Positions 1 through 11,138 of a stretch of DNA of 64,000 bases are shown here, one piece after another; the first letter of the stretch is position 1; each line of letters starts with the position of its first letter. The notes beneath the pieces were generated by a model. The model saw nothing but the letters and a program-made list of their open reading frames with translations. It ran no database searches and had not been told where the DNA came from. This DNA is from Thermochaetoides thermophila DSM 1495 (taxonomy: Eukaryota > Ascomycota > Sordariomycetes > Sordariales > Chaetomiaceae). The stretch lies in the NCBI RefSeq assembly GCF_000221225.1, contig NW_006383034.1, positions 2,666,001 through 2,730,000 on the forward strand, written 5' to 3'. A program made the position numbers and the translations under genes.

Positions 1-424
1 ATTACAACATTATGCAGTCCAAATCGTAAGTCATCTTCTTGTTAATTTACTCCGAAAAGACATTCGCTGACAAACTCTCATCAGAGCCTACGACGCGCGC
101 GCCCACGAGACGACTGCCGTCGACCCGTTCGCGATCGTACTGCTCTGCGGCGACGTCCGCGCAGACATGTTCTCAGGCGTCTTCGTGCTGGACGGCAACC
201 GCGCACGATTCGCGCTGCCCGACTGGAAGACTATGCTTGCGGTCAAGTGCTTGCGCGCCCGGCTGAAGGAGATCCTGACGCGCAACTTCCGCACTCCCGG
301 TAAGCTGCCAACTGCGCAGCAGGAGCGCTGGCTTGAGGTGTGGCAGAAGGTGTTTGCGCTTGCGATGGAGAGGAAGTTGAAGGAGAGGGAGAATGGGGGA
401 CGTGGCAGCGGTAATAATAAGTAG
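1..424 (+). CDS. 3' end of an unknown protein gene (partial)
   Basis: Only the last part of this gene lies in the window. An exon ends at base 25, followed by a GTAAG donor at 26, a GCTGAC branch-like site near 66 and a TCAG acceptor ending at 84. The last exon runs 85-424 and joins in frame (codon split TC|A) with the upstream exon, giving about 120 visible residues. The end is basic and helical, with Trp residues and a K/E/R-rich tail, and has no transmembrane segment. I do not recognise the family. An acidic-hydrophobic stretch (DPFAIVLLCGDVRADMF) and an LPDW motif may help a search. Its start and any catalytic domain lie upstream of the window. Confidence 0.55.
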
Positions 425-1146
425 GCAAAGAGTTGGATGGATGATCTGGATAAGGGGTTGGTCGGCGCTGGCTGGCTTTGGGAGGTTTCTTCGTTGCTCA
501 GTCAGGTCATCAGATAGACTGGCGACTGGCATCTACGGATAGGACGACAAAAACAGAGAAGCATGTATGATAAAGGTCTTGTACAATGATACACAGAACG
601 CGAACGTAACATAGGAGATTCAACATACAATGCATGATACGGTTACAAAGCCATCCAACAACAGTCACCAGCGCGACGCCCTTGGCCTGGGACCCGGACG
701 GGCCCTCCTACCGTGGCTGAACCGACTCCACACAACCCGGCGGTGTGCCAGCCAGACGGTCCCAGACCGGACCAAAACATCGTCTCATCTTCTCGCGGCC
801 CAGCACGCTGCACCGCCTCGCGGCACATCGATTCTGACGATCGCATTGTGGCACAGAAGGGTTCTTGGCAGCATCAACCGGGGTTCCCTCCCCAGCACAA
901 GGCCCCCTGTCGATCTCGTGGCACTCCCCAATCCCCACACGCGCTTCACTCGTGGTGAGGCTGGGCTGAAGACCGCTAGGTGACTCCAGCCACGCGAAAA
1001 CTTAAGGCTCACATCTCACCTCACCTCTCACACTCTCCAACTCTCCCAACTTTTGTTGTTGTTCATTGCCTTCATTCAACATCGCGAATATCTTTCCAAC
1101 CTTCGAAATCAGAATTAAAGCTTTAAAATAGTAAATCAAAGCCAAA
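425..1146. other. Intergenic region with the promoter of the small Cys-rich gene
   Basis: No gene is supported here, although short frames are open on both strands. The last 130 bases (about 1012-1060) are pyrimidine-rich with runs of CTCTC, as is common just upstream of fungal transcription starts, and the stretch before the ATG at 1147 is A-rich. Confidence 0.5.
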
Positions 1147-1561
1147 ATGACCCAGATCACCCAGGAGCCCGTCCGCCAAACCCCGATGAAAGCCGCCGCG
1201 TCTAACCCCGCTCCTCTCCCTCTGGCTGACGGGCACAGTGAGCAGACCGGCGCCGGCGCGATGAATGCGCAGGTTGTTACTTCTCAGCCGGTGAGTGCTT
1301 CTTCTACTCTGCAGCTCCCCCAGTGCGTTTTGTCAAGTTGCTAGGATCAACTAAGGCAGCACAATACGGATTGATATCTGAAGGATGGCAGCCGATAAGA
1401 TACGACCCAGACTGATATGGAACACTAACACCATACAGAAGCCCCTCAACCCCATGAGCACCGAGGACCCCGAGCTCACTCTTCGCGGCGGCGATCTCTA
1501 CTGTGGCTTCTCCCGCGGCTGCTGCGGCTTCACTTGCTCGTGGTATAAGCGCTGCTGCTAA
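1147..1561 (+). CDS. Small LRGG/cysteine-rich protein (88 aa)
   Basis: There are two exons, 1147-1290 and 1439-1561. The phase-0 intron has a GTGAGT donor and a CATACAG acceptor. The protein of 88 residues starts with about 60 low-complexity residues rich in Pro, Ala and Gln. It ends in a compact tail with an LRGG motif at about 64-67 followed by a Cys-rich segment with the pattern C-x5-CC-x3-C-x5-CC at the C-terminus. Short fungal proteins with a disordered N-terminus, LRGG and a terminal CC are common in Pezizomycotina, where the Cys-rich end is often compared with CYSTM-type membrane-tethered tails. There is no signal peptide, so a secreted effector is unlikely. The function is unknown. 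The A-rich context before the ATG supports the start. Confidence 0.7.
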
Positions 1562-3178
1562 ATGCCATCTGCTTCAAAAAGCAATCAATTTGTCACGACT
1601 CATGATGATGGCTTTCCGATCATGAACATGGCTTGGAGTTCAGAGATGGACCGGCGTCGGAGATGATATGATGTGATGTTGTGCGATAATGATGGTTCTA
1701 TTTTGTCTGGAGGATACCCTGAGTGGAATGACTCGATTTCATGAGGAGGATGATCTACCTAATGATTGAGGAAAGAAGGGGGAGGTTTAAATTCTTTATC
1801 TGGCATTGACGAGAATTCCTTCGCTCATGACGAGCGTGACCATGATGATATTTCAGCCGCTTCTCAATCAACTTATTTTGCCTGACAGTTCGAATGCTTG
1901 TGTCAAAATTATCGTGCTATGAAGCACTGGCGAATTTTCTTTTCGCGACAATACAGCGAGGCAATGCTGCTTTGGTACAGAATCATATCGTTCTGGATTC
2001 CACGAATGTTGCTTGGGTAAACTCACCATTTGGGCTAAAATGTGAGTCCGGATACCGGTTATCGACCATGTCGTTGAAGTAGTTGAAGCCCTTTTGAAGA
2101 ACCAACGGAACCGCCTAGGTTACAGGTTCGGGAGTTCCTGTTGACACCACAGACTTTTTACCTGAGATACCTTTTGTGGCCAAACCATGTGGCCGCAAGG
2201 TGCTAAGGTTCTAAGGGAACAGCCCTGTGACACTTATAGATCACCTGTTGAGTTCACAGTTGCAACGACCGAGGAACATGTGACATACCTAGCTTAGCTG
2301 GCTGCAGCATCCTGATATCTGCATCGAATGGGGTGTGGGGGAGTATCAGCGTTCAATGGCGGGGAAGGGCGTGGCAGTCCCTCGGTTATTTTGGGTGACT
2401 TCATTTTTTTTCTCATCTCTGAATTTCTACACTTGTCAATGCACTTCCTGGTTTAACTACTGTCGACACAGAATGCAAAGTTGGCACCAAGTTAATATCA
2501 CACTGGTTTCTGAACAGAATTATTTGCGGAGCTACTACACGTGTTTCTCAAGAACAGTGACCATTGGGTTGACCATGTCTGAGTACTGCCTAATGTGTAG
2601 GTTAGGTGACCAAGCTATCCTTCGAAACGACTTAGATGATGCTTCAGAATCCGTAACAATCTTGAAAGGCTTATCATTGTTGTGTTCGCTCATAGCAGAA
2701 ACTACGGTAGAAGATACACTACGACAGATGAGTTTGTAGTTCTTCATTCTTTAGATCAGAAGACAGACCATAATGTGGTCCATTCCTTGGGGCAGTGCTG
2801 CGTAAAGGGTAGGTAGGAGACACCTGATTTGACATTGACAACAGCTAGAAAGATAGACAATCCTGAACGCATCGAATCGCCCAAACAATAGCTGGATTTT
2901 TGGATAGATCCATGACTCCAACCTGGTGGCACTGCTCATGCCGAGCCTATATACAGTGATTTCATGTCAGCAGACGGCTTCGGAGATTGCAAACTTCAAG
3001 ACACAAGAATCTGGAAATTCTAGTTGTCCTCACTCAGATAAAAGCTGTTTGAACAAAAGGCCTTACTGTTCGGATCTCTATATCGAACAGCTCTCTCCAA
3101 CTTTAACGTCTAGTTGAGCAGAGCCTGTTCGCTTTTGCTAGTTCAGAAACCTCTGTTAGTACCTTCTCTCCACAGAAG
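1562..3178. other. Gene-poor intergenic DNA
   Basis: This stretch is AT-richer than the coding regions. It includes the 3' flank of the small Cys-rich gene. The longest frame (2335-2739) has no recognisable motif and no plausible splice partners. I see no RNA gene or repeat. Confidence 0.5.
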
Positions 3179-3262
3179 GCCCGTATAGCTCAGTGGTAGA
3201 GCGCATCACTCGTATCGCCTAGCGACATGATGAGGTCCGCGGTTCAATCCCGCGTGGGGGCA
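3179..3262 (+). tRNA. tRNA-Thr (anticodon CGU) with a 12-nt intron
   Basis: The cloverleaf reads by eye: acceptor GCCCGTA/TGGGGGC, D arm GCTC-loop-GAGC, anticodon stem CATCA/TGATG, and T arm CGCGG-TTCAATC-CCGCG, which includes the B box GGTTCAATCC. The anticodon loop is CTCGTA, then a 12-nt intron (TCGCCTAGCGAC) in the normal position after base 37, then A. This places CGT at 34-36, which reads ACG (Thr). The acceptor stem has one G:G mismatch (3183 with 3257) next to a U:G pair, which is slightly unusual. A TTTT run at about 3267 fits a Pol III terminator. Mature length without CCA is 72 nt. Confidence 0.88.
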
Positions 3263-5395
3263 ACCGTTTTGTTTCGACTTTTTGTCATCATGAATCTTAG
3301 CGAGTCAGCCCGGTGGGATTGCTTTAGCAACGTTTGTGGAGGAGCTGAGTGAAGATGCTCTCTTGCTCGGTTCCTGCTAGATTCAGAGGATACTTCGTAG
3401 ATGAGCTTGCATTCGTGCCAGGATCTTGAGGCCGCGGTTTCTGCCTGAATTTCTGGAGAGGACAGACGGAACTATCTCTCCAATGGATCTCTGATCAAGA
3501 CCTCTTTAAAAAACGAGCCAACATCTACTGGTTAGAATTACTACCGGCGCATCCCTTTAACTGTGATAAAATCCTTTTCTCCCCTTCTGCCAATCAGAAG
3601 TACTTTCCACATTTAACAGCTTATTGCACAATGAAGATGCGCTTCAAAAAGGCAGAAAAAATCCATCAAGAGATATAATTCGATATAAGAATAGCCATAT
3701 CTGTCCCATTTGATCAGGTTAATGTTGTGGCAATAGTGGTCTGCAACGGCTCGTAAGTTGGCGGGTAGTAGGTAACTTACGTAACTTTCCGCCAGCTTGA
3801 AAAGAGGACTGTCACAAACCAAGCTGCCGGTGTCACAAAATCAAGAGACGCCTTGATTGGTCAGTAGCGCCAAGACCCAACCGAAACCGGCCCCACTGGC
3901 AGCACTAAAATCTGAAACCGCCAAACTGCGGGGCCAAGTGGGTTCGATATTGCCAAGAGCGGGTCAGTTCTCGAAAGTCAAGGGTTCAACGTCGTGTTCC
4001 AGCAATGCTTTCACTGACATGGATACGCAAACCAACACGAAGACAATGGGTAATGACATCTCCGTCCGCATTTGGGGACCCAAAACGCTGTCAGATTACG
4101 CTGCGGTTCGTACCGGTGGTCAAAAATATATTGAGCGGTCAGCCGCCATCACAGTGGTGCGGAGATGCAGATCTGCATGCCAGTTCTTGATGGGTCCTGC
4201 AGCGTCAAGCCCCTTGTCACGGGAAATGGCAGTGGTTCGTGGCTCGTGTGATCGAAGCCAGCCCCGGAGATGGAAGGCTTCAAAAACATCTCGACGTCAA
4301 AATGTTTGTTAACATGTATGCTTTTTGAAGCATAATTGATCTTCAGTTTTCAGGACCTAACACCCTTCAAGCATTACATCCGATCATGTTTCTAGAGTCA
4401 CTCAGGGTTGCGGGATAACAGACTCAACTTGGATCGGATAAATTAATGCGTCATCTCGTCTTTGTATCTTGGGACGATCAGCAGGGCAGCGGATACTGTG
4501 TCGCAAGTAGGTCGAGTAAAGTTTCTGCGGAAAGACGGTTCAGCAACTGCACTGGGAATCCTATCTTCCGTGAAAGATTGAATCTTAGCTCACGCGACAT
4601 CACCTTGACTTCAACGGCACCGCGATGTTATGGTGCTTGTGGTCGCAACAATGGGTCGTTGACGGCCTGGTATGGGTGGTCTTCCGGGCCTTGGCAGGGG
4701 TCAGTGAGGCCTTCCCCGCGGATGGATTTGATCAAGGGAGGAAGGTGGGGAAATAGGATGCCAGGAACTGGGCGGCTTCAGCGTTGAACAGGCCGTCCCC
4801 CGCTGTGCCCGCCAGGGCTTGGCTTGCCTGCGCCAGGGGCTCATCGCTCCTTCCAAAGCCAGTTTAAACACTGCTCACACCCACCGATCGGGCAGCCTCG
4901 CGGCCCTCCTTACTGCTGCTGCCCTCGCCCGGCGCTGGCATCTTTATCGCAGTCGGCACTGCCATCGTCATTCCTTCCCTAACATTCCTTTCGAGTTGCT
5001 GCCTTGATTTTTCGAATTCATTCGTTTTGTGGGCTTCGATCCCCTCGACTCTCGTTTCCTTGCGCCTTGGACCTTCATTTTACCGCTCACCACTTACCCT
5101 CCGCCCTTGCGCGCTGTTTCGTTTCCTGCCAGCGACCAAGTTCGCAACACACTTTAAATTGAACGGCAACCTTCAATTTCGAGACCGACCTTTTTGCGGT
5201 TCGGGCTCATTCATCTCGCCTCAGCAATCGTCTGTGCGACTCACAACTAACACCCTGATCGAGATCGCTCGGTTCGTCTCTAAGAGTTCGGTGCGCACCT
5301 CGGCTTGACCGCGCATTCGCCTCACCAAGTTTCCGAACTGTTTTCAATTCTCATCTTGTCGGACAACAAGTGTTCTCATCTTTGCATCTGCCAAG
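3263..5395. other. Intergenic DNA and leader of the CFEM gene
   Basis: No gene is supported between the tRNA and the CFEM gene. Frames at 3857-4312 and 4446-4787 lack recognisable motifs. From about 4820 to 5395 the sequence becomes C/T-rich with frequent CTCGCC and TTCG words and probably holds the promoter and 5' leader of the next gene. Confidence 0.45.
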
Positions 5396-6385
5396 ATGGT
5401 GGCCATTCGCTCTCTGCCGTTTCTGGCGCTGGCAGCTTATGTCAGCGCCCAGTCTATTGACACCCTTGACCCCTGCGGTGTAAGTTTTCCAGGTATGGTA
5501 ATTCACAAACATTACTGACACATCACAGAGGGAGTGCTACCAGAACGCCGTGGCCCAGTGGGGTCATTTTGGCTGCACCTCAGCCGACGACACTGCTTGC
5601 CTTTGCAGCAATGTCGACTTCCACAATGCCATTGACTCTTGTGCCAGCGGCGTCTGCCCCCCAGGTTACGGCCCTAACGTAGTGGCCGCTGCCAATAACT
5701 TCTGCGCCGGTATGTCCCTGGATTGATTGAATCGTAGTGTAAATCGCTTGCTAACTCAACGATAGCCTTCACTGCGGCTCCCTCCCCTGCTCCTACCACA
5801 ACTGAGGCGACTGAAGCGGTTGAACCCACTCCTGAGCCCACGCCTACTGAAGCTGCTGAGTTGACCTCGACTTCTGAGCAGGCCACATCGAACGCTTCCA
5901 GCACGACGGTTAGTATTTCAAGAGATATCGCCCTATGAGATCATGCTGAAGCTAATGCCAAGCAGTTTGTGACTTCGACCTCTGTGAATGTGGCCGTTGC
6001 TACCCAGAAGGCGACTGAAACAACCTCGAACGCTGTCCCCACTGCCACAGCCGATGGCTCGGAAACCCCAGATGACGATGACAATAAATCTTCCAGCACC
6101 GCCGGTCTCACTCGTGCCGCTAAGGTTGGCATTGGCGTCGGCGCTTGCGCTGCTTTCCTGGCCTTCCTGGGCTTGGCTGGCTTCTTCTACTTCCGCAGCC
6201 GCCGTGCGCCCGAGGAACCTGCAACTAACCTCCGCTACAAGATCTCAGGCCCGATGCCCAATGCGGAGCATCAGCAAACATATAACATCCGCAACTCGGA
6301 ATACGACATCGGCAATGAGCTCGAGGCCAACAGCCGCCGCTACGAGGATATGCTGCCGCGCGAGAAGCCTCGTGAGATGGTTTAG
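5396..6385 (+). CDS. CFEM-domain single-pass membrane protein (275 aa)
   Basis: Four exons: 5396-5479, 5529-5709, 5766-5908 and 5966-6385. The protein begins with a signal peptide (hydrophobic LPFLALAAYVSA, cleavage near Ala18/Gln19). A CFEM domain of about residues 26-88 carries all eight cysteines, including the Asp before the third cysteine region that marks this fold. A Ser/Thr/Glu/Pro-rich stalk follows, then one transmembrane helix (VGIGVGACAAFLAFLGLAG) with a stop-transfer RSRR and a tail of about 60 residues. CFEM proteins act at the fungal cell surface in haem or iron binding, wall organisation or signalling. The TM segment rather than a GPI signal suggests a receptor-like or wall-sensor role, which is an inference. 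Exon ends fall at domain edges: the stalk is a separate exon. Confidence 0.88.
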
Positions 6386-6872
6386 GGAGTCTCAGCGTTG
6401 CTGGTGTGGAAATGAAAACGGATGTGATGGACGTACAATTTGTGCCCGGATGGGATGTGACAAGGAAGTTCAGACGGCCGGGCTGGTTTGTTTTGATACC
6501 CTGATTTATGATTCGGCTGGGGTCAGGTTGCTTGAGATGGTTGCATTTCTTCGAGCTGTGATATGGTTGCTCGTTCATTTTAGTTGGCATTACCGGCAGG
6601 GAACGGGCATCGGTAGGTTTTCATGTCTAACAGCTAGCTAGCATGGCTGGTTAATAGGCTTTGCTTCATCATATCATGATGCTACCCTGCTTCTCCGTGT
6701 AAGGCCGTGACCCGATGTAAATTGACCAACCATGACTCATATATCGCTAGTGGTACAGGGGATGAAGACTGGGCAACAGGCAGTATCTCCCTGCCCAAAC
6801 AGCCCGGTGATAGATACATAAATACAAGGCTCCGAAGCAACGCCAACTCTCTTGACACTGACGGCACGCCGT
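6386..6872. other. Convergent 3' flanks of the CFEM and uL22m genes
   Basis: The CFEM gene (plus) and the uL22m gene (minus) converge across this 487-base stretch, which should hold both 3' UTRs. I see no gene in it; the open frame on the plus strand is a continuation of a shadow frame. Confidence 0.5.
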
Positions 6873-8031
6873 CTACCAGCAGTAGTGCTGATGTTGGGCA
6901 GAGATGGGGCGGTCGGGCAGAGGGATCCAGGGGCCCTGGCGCCGCTCCTTTGCCAGACGCTCCTGGTACTCGCGGATGCGAGTCTTTTCCTCCTTAAGGA
7001 CGATGGTAATGCCTGTCCAAGTCAGCAACTCAACAAAACAAAACCGGGAAGTACAGTGTACGTACGAGCTTGCGGCCTGCGCAGAATGTTCATCCGACCG
7101 CGAGCACGATACTCGGGCTCCAGGGCACGCCACGGACCGCGGTTGACAAAGGCTTCTGCCACATACAACCGCGTCGGATCATCCACCTTAATCCACTTCC
7201 CGTCCTTCGTCTGGATCTCAATGACTTTGGGCTCAGGTATTTGCTCGCCTCTCGCGATGGCCGCTGCCCTCCTTGCCTCGCCCAGCCCCATACCGTGCTG
7301 TGCAATCGCCTCGTTCCGTGCCTGCTCCAGCTGGATCTTGACCTCCTGCGCCATGCGCTTCGGGCTGAAGCGCATCTGCACGATCGCTTCCTGCACCGTC
7401 TTGCCAGTGATTTGGTGCGCTAATTTCACAAGCTTCTTGACGGATGTCGGCAGCCAGGGCGACCGGGAAGTGTGTTGTCTCTCTGTGCGCATGATCCGTG
7501 CTTCGCGGGATTCTGCGCTGTACGGGTTCAGACCGCGGTGGACGGCCCGGATGAGCATCTTCCTCTCCCAGCGAGCGCGCGCCCGGGGGTTTGGGTCGAC
7601 TGCGCGAGCGAGGTGCTCGCGGACTAAAGAGGCGCCGGCTTTGGTGCGTGATGTGGAGGGGGCTTCGGGAGCGCCGGGAGCGCCAGGGGGCAGGGCGGCG
7701 GGAGACGTGGGCTTGGGGACTTCATCTTCGAAGATGGCAGGCCCTTCGACGCGCTGGGTCAGCTTGGAGATGATCTTCTTACGGAGGTCGGACGGGCCGG
7801 CGAGTTTTTCTTCGAGCGGAGTGGTCGATTCGGTCTTCTTCTTCCGCCAGAACCAGTGATTTGCTGGGGTTGCGTGGAGAGTGCGGATCGGAAGGAGGAG
7901 GGTCGTCGTCGGGGTGGCGGTTGATGTGAAGGGCTTAGCTGGGGGAGACGTTAGCCGTTGTCTGTGAGGATGGAAGAGAGTCAAGGCTTACCACCCTGGA
8001 GAAGCACCCGCGACGGTAATGTTAGGCTCAT
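6873..8031 (-). CDS. mrpl22: Mitochondrial large-subunit ribosomal protein uL22m (350 aa)
   Basis: Minus-strand exons: 8031-7992, 7938-7066 and 7012-6873. Splices are GTAAGC...CCCAG and GTACGT...GACAG (TTGCTGAC branch). The N-terminus is a typical presequence (basic, Ser/Thr-rich, no acidic residues), then a Pro/Ala-rich linker. The uL22 domain begins around residue 160. Family marks are the helix with MRFSPKRMAQEV, the stretch ending YVAEAFVNRGPW, the YRARGRMNILRRP loop that reaches toward the exit tunnel, and the final strand ITIVLKEE. Length fits fungal uL22m, which are longer than bacterial L22 because of the N-terminal extension. The protein works in the mitochondrial matrix as part of the 54S subunit. 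It diverges from the 12-Cys gene at 8906, with 874 bases between start codons. Confidence 0.92.
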
Positions 8032-8905
8032 GGCGGCAGCTGGAATGGCATTTACGAGCGATGTGGCGGGCGTTTCGCAGCAGCAGCAACGGCAGCAATG
8101 GTGATGGAGTCGCTCGAGGTCAGGGCAGCAAAAATCTCGGCCGGCAAATTCCGCGCTGGTCTGCTGGCCTTGGCGCTTGGCGTCAATCGATACATTGTCA
8201 GGGTTAAGGTTGTCTATGACTTTGTAAGTTACATGTATTATGTTACATGTAAGTGGGTGTAACTATCATGCACCTTGCCAACTGGTGTGTGTCACTCTCA
8301 ATGACAGCAGTGCATATCTTCACAGCCATTGTGTTCTGCGGCAATCACAAGCTCTTTCAGGCTCTTTGCTCTATCCAAAATGTCACTATCACACACAACA
8401 CCATCCCAAGCGGGGCCCTGAAAAGCGCAGGCCGCCTGTCACCCTTGTCAACACGCAGGTCTGGCGAGGGCATAACCCTCGCCTCTGCCCTCATCTCAAG
8501 GCTGCGATGCGCCCTGTGCGGGAAAATTTACATAATATATTTGTTTTCATTTTGCAAAGAGGGAATTCAAATTGTTCCCCTTTCTTTCCCCCCTCTGCAG
8601 CTGCATATCTCAAGGCTAGGGAACACAAGTCACACAGTTAATTTCGCAACCCGACCTGAGCCCAGCATAATCAGTCCCCGAGGCGCTTTCCGGTAGCCGC
8701 GGGACTTGAAGATAGCCTCTTATATAATCTCCTTTCTGGAGAAATATCAGCTAATATCAGAATTCATTCCTCGAGTCAAGTCTTTGCTGCGCAGGCCTAA
8801 GGACTCTCCTCGACCGACCAGCTCGAGGAGAGTCGACCCGGCCAGTCCATCAAGGGTCTTGCTGATACACGTCAAGTCGCTAGTTGTTCTCTCGAGACTA
8901 TTTCA
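8032..8905. other. Divergent promoter region between uL22m and the 12-Cys protein gene
   Basis: This stretch carries a near-duplicate GTTACATGTA word at about 8227-8252 and an AT-rich CTTATATAATCTCC element near 8718. Frames at 8240-8696 are open on the plus strand but show no protein character. A clear start for the downstream gene comes only at 8906, so most of this is probably promoter and leader. Confidence 0.45.
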
Positions 8906-11138
8906 ATGATGGCAGCTAAGTTCAACACCTTTCTTGGCCTAATCACGCTCCTGGCCGTTGCGTTGGGCAGCTTTGGGGGCCCTACCGAGCCGGCTCCTTC
9001 GTCCCTGGAGCAGGTTCACCCTCGTTTCGTCCCCACCGCGTCGATCACTGGCGGCAATGTGACCTGCTTCTGGCCCAATGGCGAGCCTGCCCCCGTTGCT
9101 CGGCCCTGCCTCGATGGCTTCGGTAATCCGACCGGTTTGTGCTGTGCCTATGGTCATCATTGTCTGAACAACTCTCTCTGCATGGTCAAGGGCGGCCTCG
9201 GCACTTCCAAGAGCAACATCGATAACGGTAATGGTAACGACAACGGCAAGAACAGCTTCTACCGCGGAGCCTGTACCGATCCCGAGTGGAAGAATCCAGG
9301 CTGCCCTGGCTTCTGTACTGGTTTGGCCGACAATGAGAAGTCTCATTTCATTATGGCTCATCTCTGTGGCCAGGGTCCTAGCAGGACTCATTGGTTTTGT
9401 GATGGGTTCAAGCCCAGCAGCAACTGTCTCTTGACTAATGGTCACTTCGCTCTTTCGGGTGAGTTTATCTTAGTTCTCCAAGAGTGAGACCAATGAATTG
9501 GTGCTGACTCGTCTGGCAGATAACCTCACCGTCTACGCCACGGCAAAGGAGTTACTCAAATCTAGTGACAGCGACGGCGATCACAGCGAGGTCCCTCCCC
9601 CGCCCCCTCAGCCGGTGCCACCTATGGCGACCACTCAGCCAGCGCACACTGATCATCCGATACACACCGTTGGACCCAACGAACCTCCTGTGTCGACGGC
9701 TGCCCCTGTGCCCCTGGTTGGCTCTTCGACTGTGTCTGTCCCGGCACCTACGCTGTCCAAGCCTGTCCCTCCCAATGAATCTTCTCATCTGGCACCCTCT
9801 CCTTCGACCGAGGCTCTTCCGGCCAAGCCAACTGACACTAACCCTGAGGACCATGGCAGTACCAGTTTCGTTCCGGTTCCCCCGATCACGACTCTGATCC
9901 CTAACCCAGCAGAGTCTGACACAGCTTCTCACACGTCTGAAATTCCTGCTGAGACGTCAACCTTCACGGAACTTGCGCGTCCCACATCAACCCCCAATAC
10001 CCTCACCACAGGTGTCGGCATCGGCCTTGGCGTCGGCATCGTCGCCACTCTCCTCTGTATCGGGGTCATCGCTCTTACAATCTACCTCCGTCGTCGTCGC
10101 AAACTCAAGCGTCTCGGCCTCTGGGGCGTCCCCGCCGCTGAGTCCCCTCCTCCGTTGTCCGAGAGCACGCGTACCACGGGCTTAAGGAATGGCACGCCTA
10201 CGACCGATGGATTTGGATGTCGCGAGGAGCGAGATAAGCATAAACGGATTGCAGAGAAGTCTCTTGCTTTGGCCAGGGCCGGGTTTAGAGTTGGCATTGG
10301 CTATGAGGAACATGAGATGGATAATCTGAGGAGTCGTGATCCCCCGGGTATACAACAGGCGGTTGAAAGAGCGCAGCACGCGAATGCTCAAAGTAATCGT
10401 CCTGGTTCAGCTCCCCATGGTCCTGGCTCAGCTTTGAATGGTTACGTGCCTCAGTCTCGCGGCCCACCCCCCGCTGGTCCTCGACCCGGCCCTCCTCACC
10501 ATAGCTCTGGCGCCGGGTATCCTGTTGTCTGTCCGGTTCCGACGCCTGGTCCCGGCCCTTCTCGTCCAGCTGGTCCTCGTCCTGGCCCTCTTGCTTCTTC
10601 GGGTCCTGGCTATCAAGGCAATCACCGTTCTCAGGGTCCTGTGCCTCGTCAGGCTTCTTACAATGGCGGTCCTGGACAGAACCATAGCCCTTCTCAACGT
10701 CTTCCGACTCGTCGTCCAGCTCCCAGTCATGGTCCCGGCCCTGTTGGTCTTGGTTCGGTTCATGTCTCTTTCTCTCATGGCGCTGTTCGCGACCCTGGTT
10801 CCGTTGGTCCCAAAAACAACTCGCACCCTACCAGCCCAGAGACCATTCATGCCCAAGAGGGTCGCATGCACACGTTGAGCCCTGTAGCTGGCGTCGTGTT
10901 TAATCCTATTCGTCTGCAAGAGGGCGCTAGAGCATATGTTCGGGACCAGGCTCAACGCGGTGGCAATGCCAACGCCAATGCGATGCAGGGCCAGGCTCAG
11001 GACGGTCACCATAGGGAGCATCCTCATCCGGATCATCATCAAGGTCAGGGTTATGCCCCAAGTGAGAGTGGTCCTGTCTGTGATCGTGGTCATGGTCACC
11101 ATAATGATCATGATGGTACTGGCTGGCCTCTGGCTTAA
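8906..11138 (+). CDS. Cys-rich single-pass surface protein with a Pro/Gly/His-rich tail (723 aa)
   Basis: Two exons, 8906-9458 and 9520-11138, are joined across G|AT by a GTGAGT...GGCAG intron with a GCTGAC branch site. Two tandem ATGs (8906, 8909) begin a signal peptide. The ectodomain (to about residue 185) has twelve cysteines, including an adjacent CC pair, with the order CFWPNG, LCCAYGHHC, YRGACTD and CPGFC. Next is a Ser/Thr/Pro-rich stalk, then a TM helix (VGIVATLLCIGVIALTIYL) followed by RRRRKLKR. The tail of about 350 residues is low complexity: PGP repeats, then a His-rich end. Similar secreted Cys-rich/TM proteins are common and uncharacterised in Pezizomycotina. The layout (signal, Cys head, stalk, TM) resembles wall sensors, but no WSC or CFEM domain is present. 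Confidence 0.8.

Noticed and set aside
2335..2739. 134-codon open frame on the plus strand
   Set aside because: No motif, begins and ends in AT-rich gene-poor DNA, and no splice partners were found.
6852..7859. 335-codon frame antisense to uL22m
   Set aside because: It mirrors a clear uL22m exon; composition (Arg/Ser/Ala) is that of a shadow frame.
10428..11111. 227-codon frame antisense to the tail of the 12-Cys protein
   Set aside because: The repeated Thr/Arg content follows from the Pro/Gly/His repeats on the other strand.
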